Notes: a model not told the origin generated them from the letters alone. A stretch of DNA of 64,000 bases from an uncultured Pseudomonadales bacterium (GCA_943789335.1 CALSTS010000001.1:248001-312000); one strand, 5' to 3'; shown: positions 28,937 through 38,215, numbered from the stretch's first letter. A program made the numbers and translations.

Positions 28937-30364
28937 CTAAGAAGGGTTGTAGCCGAGTAGAGACTTGTATTCCAGAAACTCCCCAAATGCCTCATCACCA
29001 TACTCCCGCCCATTGCCCGATTGCTTATAACCACCAAAAGGCACAGTTATATCCATTCCGGCATTATTGATACTTATATAACCAGCTCGTATTTTGGATG
29101 CAACAGTACGCGCTCTATTTAAATCCTTACTTTGCACATAGCCGCCTAAGCCATAATCAGTATCATTAGCAATCTCGATGGCTTCCTCTTCAGTATCGTA
29201 GCCAATAATACTTAACACTGGCCCAAAGATTTCTTCTCGGGCAATCTGCATATCATTATTAACATGACTGAACACTGTTGGTTTTACGAAGTAGCCTTTC
29301 TCCAGACCTTCTGGTTTACCATCACCGCCAGTCACCACAGTTGCGCCTTCCTTTATTCCACTTTTAATCAGGCGCTGAATTTTTTCCCAAGCTTGCTCTG
29401 AAATAACCGGCCCCATTCGGCTGTCCTGTTTAGGATCCCCAGGCGCCCAACTTTCAGCGACGTCTTTTGCAATCGCGCTAACCTGATCCATTAGTTTATT
29501 TGGCACAATCATGCGTGTTGGTGCCCGACAGGATTGTCCTGAATTCATCATCACACTATTTATGCCACCGGTTACCGCGGCTTCAAGATCAGCATCTTCC
29601 AATACAATATTTGGGCTTTTACCACCCAGTTCTTGATGTACACGCTTAACTGTTGGCGCAGCAGCCTGCGCTACCGCAACGCCGGCACGGGTGGAGCCGG
29701 TAATGGATACCATGTCGACCAGTGGATGTTCTGCTATAGCCTGACCTACTACTGGACCTTCGCCCTGCACCAAGTTAAAAACACCTGCTGGGACGCCCGC
29801 AGCGTGTAGAATATCGGCAAATATTTTTGCGGAAAATGGCGCTATCTCGGAAGGTTTCAGTACAACGGTACAACCTACCGCTATGGCTGGGCTTGTTTTG
29901 GCACAAATTTGATTCATCGGCCAATTCCATGGAGTGATAAGACCACACACACCAACCGGCTCACGACTAATATGACTACCACCGCGATCCGATTCAAATT
30001 CAAATCGGTCAAGCACTGCTCTGGTATTTTTAAAATGATTGATGCCTAGGGCCGCCTGAGAACCGACTGACAACCACTTAGGCGCGCCCATTTCTTCAGT
30101 GATAGCCTCTGCCATCTCGGGTAGTCTTTTTTCAAATTCCACGATAATACGATCTAGCACGTCAAAGCGTTCTTGTTTGCTGGTTTGCGACCAACTTTTG
30201 AATGCTTCCGCTGCAGCTAAGACCGCTTTATCTACATCTACTTTACTACCTAAATTAATACGCCCAGTGACTTCTTCTGTCGCCGGATCGATGACATCGA
30301 ATGGTTTCGCTTCTACGGGGTCAACCCATTCGCCATTAATATAAAACTGTAAATACTCTCTCAT
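28937..30364 (-). CDS. Aldehyde dehydrogenase family protein
   Basis: NAD(P)-dependent oxidation of an aldehyde to the acid. The 475-residue protein begins MREYLQFYINGEWVDP and carries ITPWNWPMNQICAKTSPAIA, KPSEIAP, the catalytic Glu in HQELGGKSPNIVLEDADLE, the catalytic Cys in NSGQSCRAPTRM, and EIFGPVLSI. AGGA is eight bases before the ATG. The closest relatives by eye are broad-substrate ALDHs rather than BADH or succinate semialdehyde enzymes. It may share a transcript with the deacetylase (66-base gap). Confidence 0.88.
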   Translation of the reverse strand: MREYLQFYINGEWVDPVEAKPFDVIDPATEEVTGRINLGSKVDVDKAVLAAAEAFKSWSQTSKQERFDVLDRIIVEFEKRLPEMAEAITEEMGAPKWLSVGSQAALGINHFKNTRAVLDRFEFESDRGGSHISREPVGVCGLITPWNWPMNQICAKTSPAIAVGCTVVLKPSEIAPFSAKIFADILHAAGVPAGVFNLVQGEGPVVGQAIAEHPLVDMVSITGSTRAGVAVAQAAAPTVKRVHQELGGKSPNIVLEDADLEAAVTGGINSVMMNSGQSCRAPTRMIVPNKLMDQVSAIAKDVAESWAPGDPKQDSRMGPVISEQAWEKIQRLIKSGIKEGATVVTGGDGKPEGLEKGYFVKPTVFSHVNNDMQIAREEIFGPVLSIIGYDTEEEAIEIANDTDYGLGGYVQSKDLNRARTVASKIRAGYISINNAGMDITVPFGGYKQSGNGREYGDEAFGEFLEYKSLLGYNPS

Positions 30365-30493
30365 GCCGAATTCCTGCTTTGATTTAAGTTTAAAAATTGA
30401 TCGTGATTAAAACTGTCGAGTATAACGTAAGAAACAAGGTCTAAATACTTAAATCAGAATAGTGCTTCTACTTGAAGTTGACTGAAATAGAAT

Positions 30494-30597
30494 AACGGAT
30501 ATTGAGACTGGTTAATGAGACGTCTGAGGCAGGAATGCCGAGGTCGAGCATACAAGGACATAAGTATGAGTTCTCCGTGCCAGTGCTAATATCCGTT
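30494..30597. repeat. Palindromic intergenic element with nested hairpins
   Basis: Outer arms AACGGATATT-GAG-ACTGG (30494-30511) and CCAGT-GCT-AATATCCGTT (30580-30597) pair with a 3x3 internal loop. Inside are GGCA/TGCC (30528-30539) and CATAC/GTATG hairpins. It lies upstream of uup in a spacer without genes. It could be a small mobile palindrome or an RNA element. Confidence 0.55.
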
Positions 30598-30624
30598 TGT
30601 AAGATAAATTTTTCCTATAATTAT

Positions 30625-30681
30625 TTGAGCCTGTCAGTGGGTGAGGAGCGTCTTAGCGAGCGAACCCACTGACAGGCTCAA
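30625..30681. repeat. Perfect 18-bp inverted repeat
   Basis: TTGAGCCTGTCAGTGGGT (30625-30642) and its exact complement (30664-30681) flank a 21-base loop GAGGAGCGTCTTAGCGAGCG plus A. The perfect long stem and GC-rich loop differ from ordinary terminators, and no clear T-run follows on either strand. It sits 27 bases after the preceding palindromic element. Confidence 0.6.
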
Positions 30682-30775
30682 TTTAGATCATTCAGTTAGT
30701 ATTCAAACTAAGTCATCACCTAAAAAGGGTATAATCCCTGCTTTCTAAATTCCCGCGGGCAAGACAAATACTTTA

Positions 30776-32668
30776 ATGCTTTTATTTCGCTTAACTGACC
30801 TTCATCTTGCTTATGGACCACAGGTATTACTAGATAAAGTATCACTCTCAATACAAAGTGGTGAACGTATTGGTTTGCTTGGACGCAACGGCGCTGGTAA
30901 ATCAACTTTTCTAAAACTTCTCAGTCGGCAAATCAAACCAGATGGTGGAGAATTATGGCAACAACAAGGTATTAAAGTTGCTTATCTAGACCAGGAGTTG
31001 CCGGAGGCCAATGAGCAAAGCGTGAATGACTACGTGCTAGACGGTTTAGCAGAAGCTGGGGCCTTAATTAAAGAATATAACCATGTCTCTCAATCAGCTG
31101 CTGATCAGCAAAGCCTGGAAAAACTTGCTGACTTACAAAAAGAAATAGAAATAGTAGGAGCCTGGAATATACAACAAAAAGTCGACAGCGCTCTCAGTAA
31201 GTTAGGTCTTGAAGGTGAGACGCTAATGAATACTTTATCTGGTGGCTGGCTACGTCGAGTTGCTATAGCCAGAACCTTTATTAATGAACCTGATGTCTTG
31301 CTATTGGATGAGCCAACCAATCATCTGGATATCCCAACCATTGAATTTTTAGAAAAACAGCTCAACCAATTCTCCGGCGCCATTCTGCTTATTACTCATG
31401 ATCGTGCATTTCTGCAAAAGATTGCCAACAAAATCATGATTCTTGACCGCGGGGAGATAAGCTCTTGGGAATGTGACTATCATAATTTTTTAGTTTTTCG
31501 CGAGCAACAATTAGCGGCGGAAGAAAAAGCCCATGCAGAATTTGACAAAAAACTAGCACAAGAAGAAGTCTGGATTCGCCAAGGCATTAAAGCCAGACGA
31601 ACAAGAAATGAAGGCCGAGTCAGAGCCTTAAAAGCTTTACGAGAGGAATATAGCCAACGCAGACAAAGCCAAGGTAAAGCCAAAATTAAACTTAATCAGT
31701 CTGAGTCTTCGGGCAAGCTGGTCATAGAAGTTGAACACATTGAGCATAGTTTTGCTGAGCATAAAGTAATTAGTGATTTTTCCAGCAAGATCATGCGCGG
31801 CGATAAAATTGGTTTTATCGGCGCCAATGGTGCCGGCAAAACAACTTTATTAAAAATATTATTGGGCGAATTAAAACCCAGCTCTGGCAAAGTAAAAACT
31901 GGCAGTAAACTAGAAATTGCTTATTTTGACCAATTGCGTCTGCAGCTCGACCCTGATCAAAATGTTTATGACACTATTTCTGAAGGCAGTGATTTTGTGG
32001 AGATAAATGGCAAATCAATTCATGTCATGTCTTACTTAAGAGATTTTTTGTTTGCCCCTGATCGCGCACGTCAAAAAGTGCGCTCTCTATCTGGAGGAGA
32101 GCAAAATCGTTTAATCCTAGCCTGCCTTTTCAGCAAGCCGGCCAACTTGCTTGTATTAGATGAACCTACTAATGATCTTGATATGGAAACGCTGGAATTA
32201 TTAGAAGAGTTATTAATTAACTTTAAAGGCACCGTTTTATTAGTCAGCCATGACCGTGAATTCCTCAATAATGTTGTCACCAGTACAATTGCCTTTGAAG
32301 ATAGCGATCACGCAGGAACAGTTAATCAATACGTCGGCGGCTATGAAGATTGGCTGAGACAAGGACATGGTTTTGCACTGGACAAAACCGAAAAGAAAAC
32401 AAAAACTGATAAAACCGAACAACAAAAAGAGAATATTAAACCAACTTCTAAACTTACCTATAAATTAAAACAAGAGCTAGAACAATTACCAGGCTTGATT
32501 GAAAAGTCCGAAAAAGAGATTCAAAAGCTAGAACTGCAAATTAGCCAGACAGGTTTTTATGACCAGAGCCATGAATTTACCAGCGCCACTCTTGCGCAAC
32601 TGGCTGCAGCTCAACAAAATTTAGAGCACTACTTTGAACGCTGGGCTGAATTAGAACAGTATAAATAA
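30776..32668 (+). CDS. uup: ABC-F family ATPase Uup
   Basis: Soluble ABC-F protein linked to ribosome function and transposon excision stability. The 630 residues hold two ATPase domains: Walker A GLLGRNGAGKSTFLKLL and GFIGANGAGKTTLLKIL, signatures TLSGGWLRRV and SLSGGEQNRL, Walker [12 protein letters not shown] and [13 protein letters not shown]-terminal coiled-coil tail (about 80 residues, LTYKLKQELEQLPGLIEK onward) is typical of Uup and absent from EttA. A TATAAT-like GGGTATAATCCC lies at 30727-30738. The ATG has no strong ribosome binding site. Confidence 0.92.
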   Translation: MLLFRLTDLHLAYGPQVLLDKVSLSIQSGERIGLLGRNGAGKSTFLKLLSRQIKPDGGELWQQQGIKVAYLDQELPEANEQSVNDYVLDGLAEAGALIKEYNHVSQSAADQQSLEKLADLQKEIEIVGAWNIQQKVDSALSKLGLEGETLMNTLSGGWLRRVAIARTFINEPDVLLLDEPTNHLDIPTIEFLEKQLNQFSGAILLITHDRAFLQKIANKIMILDRGEISSWECDYHNFLVFREQQLAAEEKAHAEFDKKLAQEEVWIRQGIKARRTRNEGRVRALKALREEYSQRRQSQGKAKIKLNQSESSGKLVIEVEHIEHSFAEHKVISDFSSKIMRGDKIGFIGANGAGKTTLLKILLGELKPSSGKVKTGSKLEIAYFDQLRLQLDPDQNVYDTISEGSDFVEINGKSIHVMSYLRDFLFAPDRARQKVRSLSGGEQNRLILACLFSKPANLLVLDEPTNDLDMETLELLEELLINFKGTVLLVSHDREFLNNVVTSTIAFEDSDHAGTVNQYVGGYEDWLRQGHGFALDKTEKKTKTDKTEQQKENIKPTSKLTYKLKQELEQLPGLIEKSEKEIQKLELQISQTGFYDQSHEFTSATLAQLAAAQQNLEHYFERWAELEQYK

Positions 32669-32859
32669 GCTATTTATAAGACTATTTTTAACTAAAGCTC
32701 TTATTTGTTCATAGCTTAATGCTCTGTTTAGCGGTACAATTCGCGCCCCTTCAGTTTAGCCAAATTAGAAATGGCAGAACTCCAGGTTCAACACTTCCAT
32801 CTAACTTATTTAATAGACACTTCTTAAAGCATTTCTAATAGGCATTAACAGGCACCTCC

Positions 32860-34626
32860 ATGACCGACACAGTACCCCCAACATTTACCCAACTCATAGA
32901 TAATCCGGCCTTATTAAAAGTCTTAAATGAAGTTGGCTATGAACATCCAACCCCTATCCAGGCTGAAACTATTCCACTGATAGCAGCTGGTGAAGATGTA
33001 CTCGGGCAGGCACAAACCGGAACCGGTAAAACTGCAGCCTTTGCTTTGCCACTATTAGCTAATTTAAATCTCAAACAAAAAGAACCACAAGTATTGGTGC
33101 TAGCCCCTACTCGTGAACTAGCCATTCAAGTTGCTGAAGCCTTTCAACGCTACGCTGCCTATATAAAAGGTTTTCATGTATTGCCTGTTTATGGCGGCCA
33201 GGATTATTCAGGACAAATCAGAGCTTTACGGCGTGGTGTGCATGTTGTTGTAGGCACGCCTGGGCGAATAATGGATCACATGCGTAAAGGCACATTGCAA
33301 TTAAATAAACTATCTACTTTGGTATTAGATGAAGCAGATGAAATGTTGCGTATGGGTTTTATTGATGATGTCGAGTGGATACTCGAACAATGCCCCGAGC
33401 AAAGACAGACCGCTTTATTTTCCGCAACAATGCCGAAACAAATTCGCCGCATAACTGAAAAATATCAAACTAAACCTCACCATATTACGATTAAAGTTAA
33501 AACCAGTACGGCAGAAACGATACGACAACGCTACTGGCCTGTCAGCGGCCTACATAAACTCGATGCGCTTACCCGCATTCTTGAAGCTGAAACTTTTGAC
33601 GGCGTCATAGTTTTTGTTCGCACGAAAACAACCACAGTAGAGTTAGCAGAAAAACTTTCAGCACGCGGCTATGCGGCAACAGCACTTAATGGTGATGTTG
33701 CACAGAATCTTCGGGAACGTACCGTTCAAAAATTAAAAAAAGGCACAATAGATATTCTTGTCGCAACAGATGTTGCTGCTCGCGGTCTTGATGTTGAGCG
33801 CATTAGTCATGTTATTAATTATGACATCCCCTATGACACTGAAGCTTACGTTCACCGTATAGGCAGAACTGGGCGTGCCGGACGTGAAGGTGATGCAATC
33901 CTATTTGTCGCACCAAGAGAAAGAAGAATGCTGCAAGCTATTGAAAAAGCCACTCGCAGCAAAATTGAATTAATGGAGTTACCTTCCACGGACCTTATCA
34001 ACACCAAGCGTATTTCTAATTTTAAACAAGCTATCGCTGACACTCTAGCTAATGAAGATTTAAAACTTTATCAGGAAATTCTCGAGCAATATCAGTTTGA
34101 GCACAATGTGCCAGCGCTGGATGTTGCTGCTGCTCTGGCAAAGCTATTTCATGGAGATAAACCCCTGCTACTTAAGAAAGAAACCAAAAAAGAAAGCTTC
34201 AAAAAACCAGAAAGAGAAAGGTCTGACAATGATAGGCCACGCAAGAAAAGACGTACTAATGATGAGCGCTTTTTGTCTCCTGAAGAAGAAGGTATGGAAC
34301 GTTACCGCTTAGAAGTTGGGCATGAGCAAAAAGTTAAGCCTGGCAACATTGTAGGCGCTATTGCCAATGAAGCTGAAATTGAAAGCAAGCACATCGGACG
34401 AATTAATATTTTTGAAAACTACAGTGTGGTCGATTTACCGCAAGGCATGCCAAAAGAAATTTTACAACACTTAAGAAATACTTATGTCGGCGGCAAAAAA
34501 ATCAACATTTCTCTTTTCAAAGAGGGGAATGATGGAAATACGAAAAAAGGCGGAAAGGCTGATAAGCCATCGGACAAAAAACCTTTTTTAAGCAAACCTA
34601 AGAGAAAGCCAAGAATAAAAAAATAA
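32860..34626 (+). CDS. deaD: DEAD-box RNA helicase DeaD/CsdA
   Basis: Cold-shock RNA helicase acting in ribosome assembly and mRNA decay. The 588 residues include the Q motif (PTPIQAETIPLI), AQTGTGKTAAF, PTRELAIQ, TPGRIMDHM, VLDEADEMLRMGF, SATMP, ARGLDVERISHV and HRIGRTGRAGREG. After a basic linker (KKETKKESFKKPERERS) comes a DbpA-type RNA-binding domain (RYRLEVGHEQKVKPGNIVGA, HIGRINIFENYSVVDL) and a basic tail. The C-terminal domain separates it from SrmB and RhlE. Confidence 0.92.
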   Translation: MTDTVPPTFTQLIDNPALLKVLNEVGYEHPTPIQAETIPLIAAGEDVLGQAQTGTGKTAAFALPLLANLNLKQKEPQVLVLAPTRELAIQVAEAFQRYAAYIKGFHVLPVYGGQDYSGQIRALRRGVHVVVGTPGRIMDHMRKGTLQLNKLSTLVLDEADEMLRMGFIDDVEWILEQCPEQRQTALFSATMPKQIRRITEKYQTKPHHITIKVKTSTAETIRQRYWPVSGLHKLDALTRILEAETFDGVIVFVRTKTTTVELAEKLSARGYAATALNGDVAQNLRERTVQKLKKGTIDILVATDVAARGLDVERISHVINYDIPYDTEAYVHRIGRTGRAGREGDAILFVAPRERRMLQAIEKATRSKIELMELPSTDLINTKRISNFKQAIADTLANEDLKLYQEILEQYQFEHNVPALDVAAALAKLFHGDKPLLLKKETKKESFKKPERERSDNDRPRKKRRTNDERFLSPEEEGMERYRLEVGHEQKVKPGNIVGAIANEAEIESKHIGRINIFENYSVVDLPQGMPKEILQHLRNTYVGGKKINISLFKEGNDGNTKKGGKADKPSDKKPFLSKPKRKPRIKK

Positions 34627-34768
34627 AATTTATTAATAAGATTAATAATTTAATTGCTATAAAAACTAGCGCAATTTACTTTTCTAGTGAATTACTTGAA
34701 GCTTTCAACCTCTATATCGTATAGTTCATTTACTATTTTTGTATTCTTGAATTATCAGATGTGATTTT

Positions 34769-35671
34769 ATGCCCGCTGAAAAAATCATCAGTACTGTAAT
34801 GTTTGCCGACATTTCTGGCAGCTCACCGCTTTATAAAAAATTAGGCGACTCCAAGGCTAATGAACTGGTACAACAGCTGCTTTCTATGATGACAGATGTT
34901 ACTACCAAACATCATGGCAAAGTCATTAAGACAATTGGCGATGAAGTTATGACATGTTTTGATAGAACTGACAGTGCTGCTGATGCCGCAAGGGAAATGC
35001 AGGAAACATGTAGAAATTTTCGATCCGATATGACACTTAAATTACGAATTGGTATCGACAGAGGAGGCATTATTCGTCAACAGAAGGATCTTTTCGGAGA
35101 AACTGTAAATAATGCTGCCTACCTGACCGGCATCGCAAAGGGGGGCAAAATATTGCTCTCCAAAAATGCATTCAACTCCTTAAGCCTTAAATCTCAAAAA
35201 TTGTGTTACGAATATGACAATATTATTTTGAAAGGACACACGCTTAAAACCAGAGTTTTTCGTATGCACTGGGAACAAAAAACTGATGAAGATTATAGTG
35301 AAGCTACTGTATTTGTGGGTTCCCAGAATATTACCCGCGCAGCCAAATTAAATAGATTAAGGCTAAATTATCAAAATCAAAGGTATATTTTAACACCGGA
35401 TATGGAACCCTTTACTATTGGCAGGAACTCAGGAATATCTTCACTTTTGGCTAGTAATGAATTTGCCTCCAGAGATCATTGCCATATTATTTTCAGACGA
35501 GGGAAATTTATTTTATGTGACATAAGTACCAATGGCACTTATGTTACTCAAAACAACCAAAAGGAAATATATTTAAGACGCGAAGAATTACCACTTAGCG
35601 GTCAGGGTATTATTGCTATCGGTCAACCAGCCAGCCAAGCAGGTAATGATGTCATCGAATACAGTCTTTAA
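34769..35671 (+). CDS. Class III nucleotidyl cyclase domain fused to a C-terminal FHA domain
   Basis: Residues about 8-165 form a class III cyclase domain: metal-binding Asp in VMFADISGSSPLYKKLGD and in KTIGDEVMTCF, the adenine-specifying Lys (KTIGD) and Asp (KDLFGETVN), and the Asn of VNNAAYL. The transition-state Arg expected five residues on (VNxAAR) is Tyr here, which should weaken or abolish catalysis. Residues about 205-290 form an FHA phosphothreonine-binding domain (FTIGRNSGISSLL, ASRDHCHIIFRRGKFIL, STNGTYV). The protein is soluble and stands alone after deaD. It may act as a regulated binding module rather than an enzyme. Confidence 0.82.
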   Translation: MPAEKIISTVMFADISGSSPLYKKLGDSKANELVQQLLSMMTDVTTKHHGKVIKTIGDEVMTCFDRTDSAADAAREMQETCRNFRSDMTLKLRIGIDRGGIIRQQKDLFGETVNNAAYLTGIAKGGKILLSKNAFNSLSLKSQKLCYEYDNIILKGHTLKTRVFRMHWEQKTDEDYSEATVFVGSQNITRAAKLNRLRLNYQNQRYILTPDMEPFTIGRNSGISSLLASNEFASRDHCHIIFRRGKFILCDISTNGTYVTQNNQKEIYLRREELPLSGQGIIAIGQPASQAGNDVIEYSL

Positions 35672-35691
35672 TTATTAACTTTTGTCAGCAT

Positions 35692-36138
35692 TTACCCTAA
35701 TTTAGACAATATTCTATCCAAATGATTAGCGAACTGTTGCCGATCACTTTGACTTAAAGGCGGCGGCCCGCCAGTGTGTTCACCACTGGCACGCATGGTG
35801 TCCAGAAAATCACGCATATTCAGACGGCTTTTTATATTACTTAAAGTAAAGAGCTCCCCGCGCGGACTCAAAGCCTGCCCGCCTTTTTCCAATACTTCAT
35901 CTGCTAATGGAATATCTGATGTAATTACCAAATCAGCTTCTTCAACCAATTTAACGATTTCATTATCAGCAACATCGAAGCCGGCTTGCACCTGAATTGA
36001 TTTGATATAGCGTGAACCTGGAACGCGCAAAGGCTGATTGGCAACCAGCGTCAATTGCGTTTGAGTTCTTTCCGCCGCTTTAAATAATATGTCTTTAATT
36101 ACTATTGGGCAGGCATCCGCATCAACCCAAATTTTCAA
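35692..36138 (-). CDS. YaiI/YqxD family protein (UPF0178)
   Basis: A conserved 148-residue protein of the DUF188 family, PIN-like fold, function unknown. It begins with TTG at 36138 (reads [16 protein letters not shown]), and this start overlaps the pgpA stop as TTGA, so the two genes are translationally coupled. Motifs are WVDADACP at the N-terminus, [26 protein letters not shown] and [19 protein letters not shown]. An upstream in-frame ATG at 36171 would lie inside pgpA and gives a non-family extension. Confidence 0.85.
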   Translation of the reverse strand: MKIWVDADACPIVIKDILFKAAERTQTQLTLVANQPLRVPGSRYIKSIQVQAGFDVADNEIVKLVEEADLVITSDIPLADEVLEKGGQALSPRGELFTLSNIKSRLNMRDFLDTMRASGEHTGGPPPLSQSDRQQFANHLDRILSKLG

Positions 36139-36620
36139 GTAGCGACTCCAAACGCGATCAACTGTAAACATATGCAGGCAAAAATTCCTGCAAGGACATC
36201 ATCAAGTATAATCCCTAAACCACCATGCACATGCTTATCCAGAATATTAATTGGAAAAGGCTTTAAAATATCGAAAAGACGAAACAAGAAAAAACCCATG
36301 ACTATCCAAAGCCATCCGCTTGGCGCAAGCAACATGGTAATCCAATAGCCAACGAACTCATCCCAGACTATGCCTCCATGATCATGCACACCGAGCAATT
36401 TAGAGCTGCGATCACACAAGTATATTCCCGCCGCAAATGTCATTAATAACATTAAAAGATATGCTGTCAGCGGCAACTGCGCTAACAGAAGGTAAAGCAC
36501 AACAGCAACAATAGTGCCCGCTGTGCCTGGCGCTTTAGGAGATAAACCGCTACCGAAACCGAATGCCAGAAAATGTACCGGGTGAGTAAAAACTGTTTTT
36601 GAAGATATTTTTTCTGACAT
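36135..36620 (-). CDS. pgpA: Phosphatidylglycerophosphatase A
   Basis: Inner-membrane phosphatase making phosphatidylglycerol. The 161 residues show [19 protein letters not shown] near the N-terminus, the catalytic-site segment [12 protein letters not shown], and [17 protein letters not shown] with four hydrophobic stretches. The ATG at 36620 overlaps the stop of the upstream ABC-permease fragment as TGATG. In most relatives pgpA follows thiL directly; here about 0.6 kb intervenes. Confidence 0.9.
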   Translation of the reverse strand: MSEKISSKTVFTHPVHFLAFGFGSGLSPKAPGTAGTIVAVVLYLLLAQLPLTAYLLMLLMTFAAGIYLCDRSSKLLGVHDHGGIVWDEFVGYWITMLLAPSGWLWIVMGFFLFRLFDILKPFPINILDKHVHGGLGIILDDVLAGIFACICLQLIAFGVAT

Positions 36621-36870
36621 CAATCCAACCGTTTATTAAACCGTAATATAGCAATACTTAAAGCCACAAATGCAAAGCCAATCAGCGCCAGCATATCAGT
36701 ACTTAAAAAATCTATCTCAGCACCACGCAACATTATATTTCTTATAATACGATTAAAGTGCGTTAATGGAAGCACCTCAGCAATATATTGTGCAGGTTTC
36801 GGCATGCCATCCAAAGGGAACATAAACCCAGAAAGTAAGATTGAAGGTAAAAAAAAGAAAAATGCCTAAT
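36620..36870 (-). pseudogene. C-terminal remnant of an ABC-2 type permease
   Basis: Only the last about 80 residues of an ABC-2 membrane protein remain: FFFLPSILLSGFMFPLDGMP, then LPLTHFNRIIRNIMLRGAEI and a last membrane helix ending RFNKRLD. The SGFMFP-MP-RGxxLRG pattern is the usual C-terminus of YhhJ/YbhR-type permeases. Upstream the reading frame dissolves within about 50 bases and no start is present. It overlaps pgpA by one base. It is a decayed or rearranged gene, probably inserted between thiL and pgpA. Confidence 0.7.
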
Positions 36871-37031
36871 ATTAAAAGAATACTTTTATACATACCCTTC
36901 CTTACTGTTAGTAACTCTGAAAAGCTTTTATTATTTTGATTAGTCCTAAAGTTTGATTGATGTGGATCAACATATCAAGGCAAGGGATTTACTATGATTA
37001 CATTGTCATTCACCAGATTAGAGAATGCATT

Positions 37032-37133
37032 ATGGGTATCATAATAGCTGTAAGTGTAGCGCTAGCCGCAATATCGGTTGGTAGCATCGTTATAACGCTA
37101 CTTCTCATTGCTGCTGGAAAGATTGAAGTCTAG
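37032..37133 (+). CDS. Putative 33-residue membrane peptide
   Basis: ATG at 37032, 33 codons, TAG at 37131. The product (MGIIIAVSVALAAISVG..., ending AAGKIEV) is almost wholly hydrophobic, one membrane helix. A weak GAGA lies about nine bases upstream, and a strong hairpin at 37157-37202 follows. It occupies the spacer between the permease remnant and thiL. Coding status uncertain; function unknown. Confidence 0.4.
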   Translation: MGIIIAVSVALAAISVGSIVITLLLIAAGKIEV

Positions 37134-37156
37134 GCTTTTTCGTAAAATTGGGTTGT

Positions 37157-37202
37157 CATGCTGATACTATATACTCCTTATCGGAGAACTTGTATCGGCA
37201 TG
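37157..37202. terminator. Hairpin between small ORF and thiL, likely bidirectional terminator
   Basis: CATGCTGATAC (37157-37167) pairs with GTATCGGCATG (37192-37202) through 11 pairs with one U-G, and an inner CTCC/GGAG stem (37174-37186) extends it. It lies between convergent reading frames: the 33-codon frame on plus and thiL on minus. Confidence 0.5.
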
Positions 37203-37214
37203 TCCATACAGTAT

Positions 37215-38207
37215 TTAAAAATGTTGATAGCCTAAATTTTTCACTTCGATTTCATGCCCGTTATTATCTAAGCACTTAACTCTAGAGCCCTTTACGACAC
37301 GACCTATTAAGGTTAAAGGCACATTAATAGCAACTGCTGTTTGTTGAAGAGCTTCTCGTCGATCTTCTGCAACAATTATAGCTAATTCATATTCATCGCC
37401 TGCAGTTAAGGCTAAATTCAAACCCTTACTCCTATCGCCCATTGCACCCATGATTTTTTTTACAGCTCGAGCTATAGGAATCGCTTTTGCGTCCAGTTCG
37501 ATACCAACATCACTTTGTTTTGCAATATGCCCCAAATCAGCCATTAAACCATCAGATATATCGATAGCGGCCGAGGCTATACCAGCACAGCCTTGCCCTA
37601 AACTTATTCTTGGTTCAGGTTGAAAATAAGCCACATGTAGTTCTTTAGTATCGGGTTTATCAAGCGACATGCCATTGCTCATTAAACTCAGAGCAAGACC
37701 AGCAGAGCCAAGCTCACCAGAAACATAAACAAGATCACCTGGCTTTGCCCCTTTTCTAGTCATCACTTCATCTTTATTTAGCAGACCATGCACCTGAATA
37801 GTAATACTAAGAGAGCCTTTGGTGATATCACCACCGATAAGCGGGCAATGGTAGGTCTGAACCAAAGTTTCCAAACCAAGACTAAATGCTTGTAACCAAG
37901 ACTCTTCTGCTTTTGGCAAACTTAATGCTAGTGTAAATGCCAAAGGCTCTGCTCCCATAGCAGCCAGATCACTAAGATTAACAGCTAGAGCACGTTGCGC
38001 GATTAGAGCCGGATCAGCCTTAGCTGGGAAATGCACATCGGCAATTAAAGTGTCCATTGAGACTGCTAAAAGTTTTTCAGGAGGAAGATCAATCAGTGCG
38101 CAGTCATCACCTATTCCCAAAGGTATTCTTGCGGACTGTTCCTGTGTTGGAATGAGACCGGGTTTATTAAAGTAAGTTCTGATTAAATCAAATTCTGAAA
38201 CAGGCAT
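37215..38207 (-). CDS. thiL: Thiamine-monophosphate kinase
   Basis: Phosphorylates thiamine monophosphate to thiamine diphosphate. The 330-residue protein carries the AIR synthase-like motifs GIGDDCALIDLPPEKLLAVS near residue 30, HFPAKADPALIAQRALAVNL, SDLAAMGAEPLAFTLAL, CPLIGGDITKG, VYVSGELGSAGLAL, AAIDISDGLMADLGHIAK and ALTAGDEYELAIIV. It starts eight bases after nusB, as in many proteobacteria. The enzyme supplies the cofactor of tkt, dxs and korAB in this window. Confidence 0.94.
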   Translation of the reverse strand: MPVSEFDLIRTYFNKPGLIPTQEQSARIPLGIGDDCALIDLPPEKLLAVSMDTLIADVHFPAKADPALIAQRALAVNLSDLAAMGAEPLAFTLALSLPKAEESWLQAFSLGLETLVQTYHCPLIGGDITKGSLSITIQVHGLLNKDEVMTRKGAKPGDLVYVSGELGSAGLALSLMSNGMSLDKPDTKELHVAYFQPEPRISLGQGCAGIASAAIDISDGLMADLGHIAKQSDVGIELDAKAIPIARAVKKIMGAMGDRSKGLNLALTAGDEYELAIIVAEDRREALQQTAVAINVPLTLIGRVVKGSRVKCLDNNGHEIEVKNLGYQHF

Positions 38208-38215
38208 CTTGTATC

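Noticed and set aside
30365-30493. Hidden gene between the aldehyde dehydrogenase and the palindromic elements
   Set aside because: No frame with a start, a ribosome binding site and protein-like composition is present.
37134-37214. Possible TPP riboswitch near thiL
   Set aside because: It lies downstream of thiL, and the hairpin lacks the TPP core motifs; a terminator fits better.
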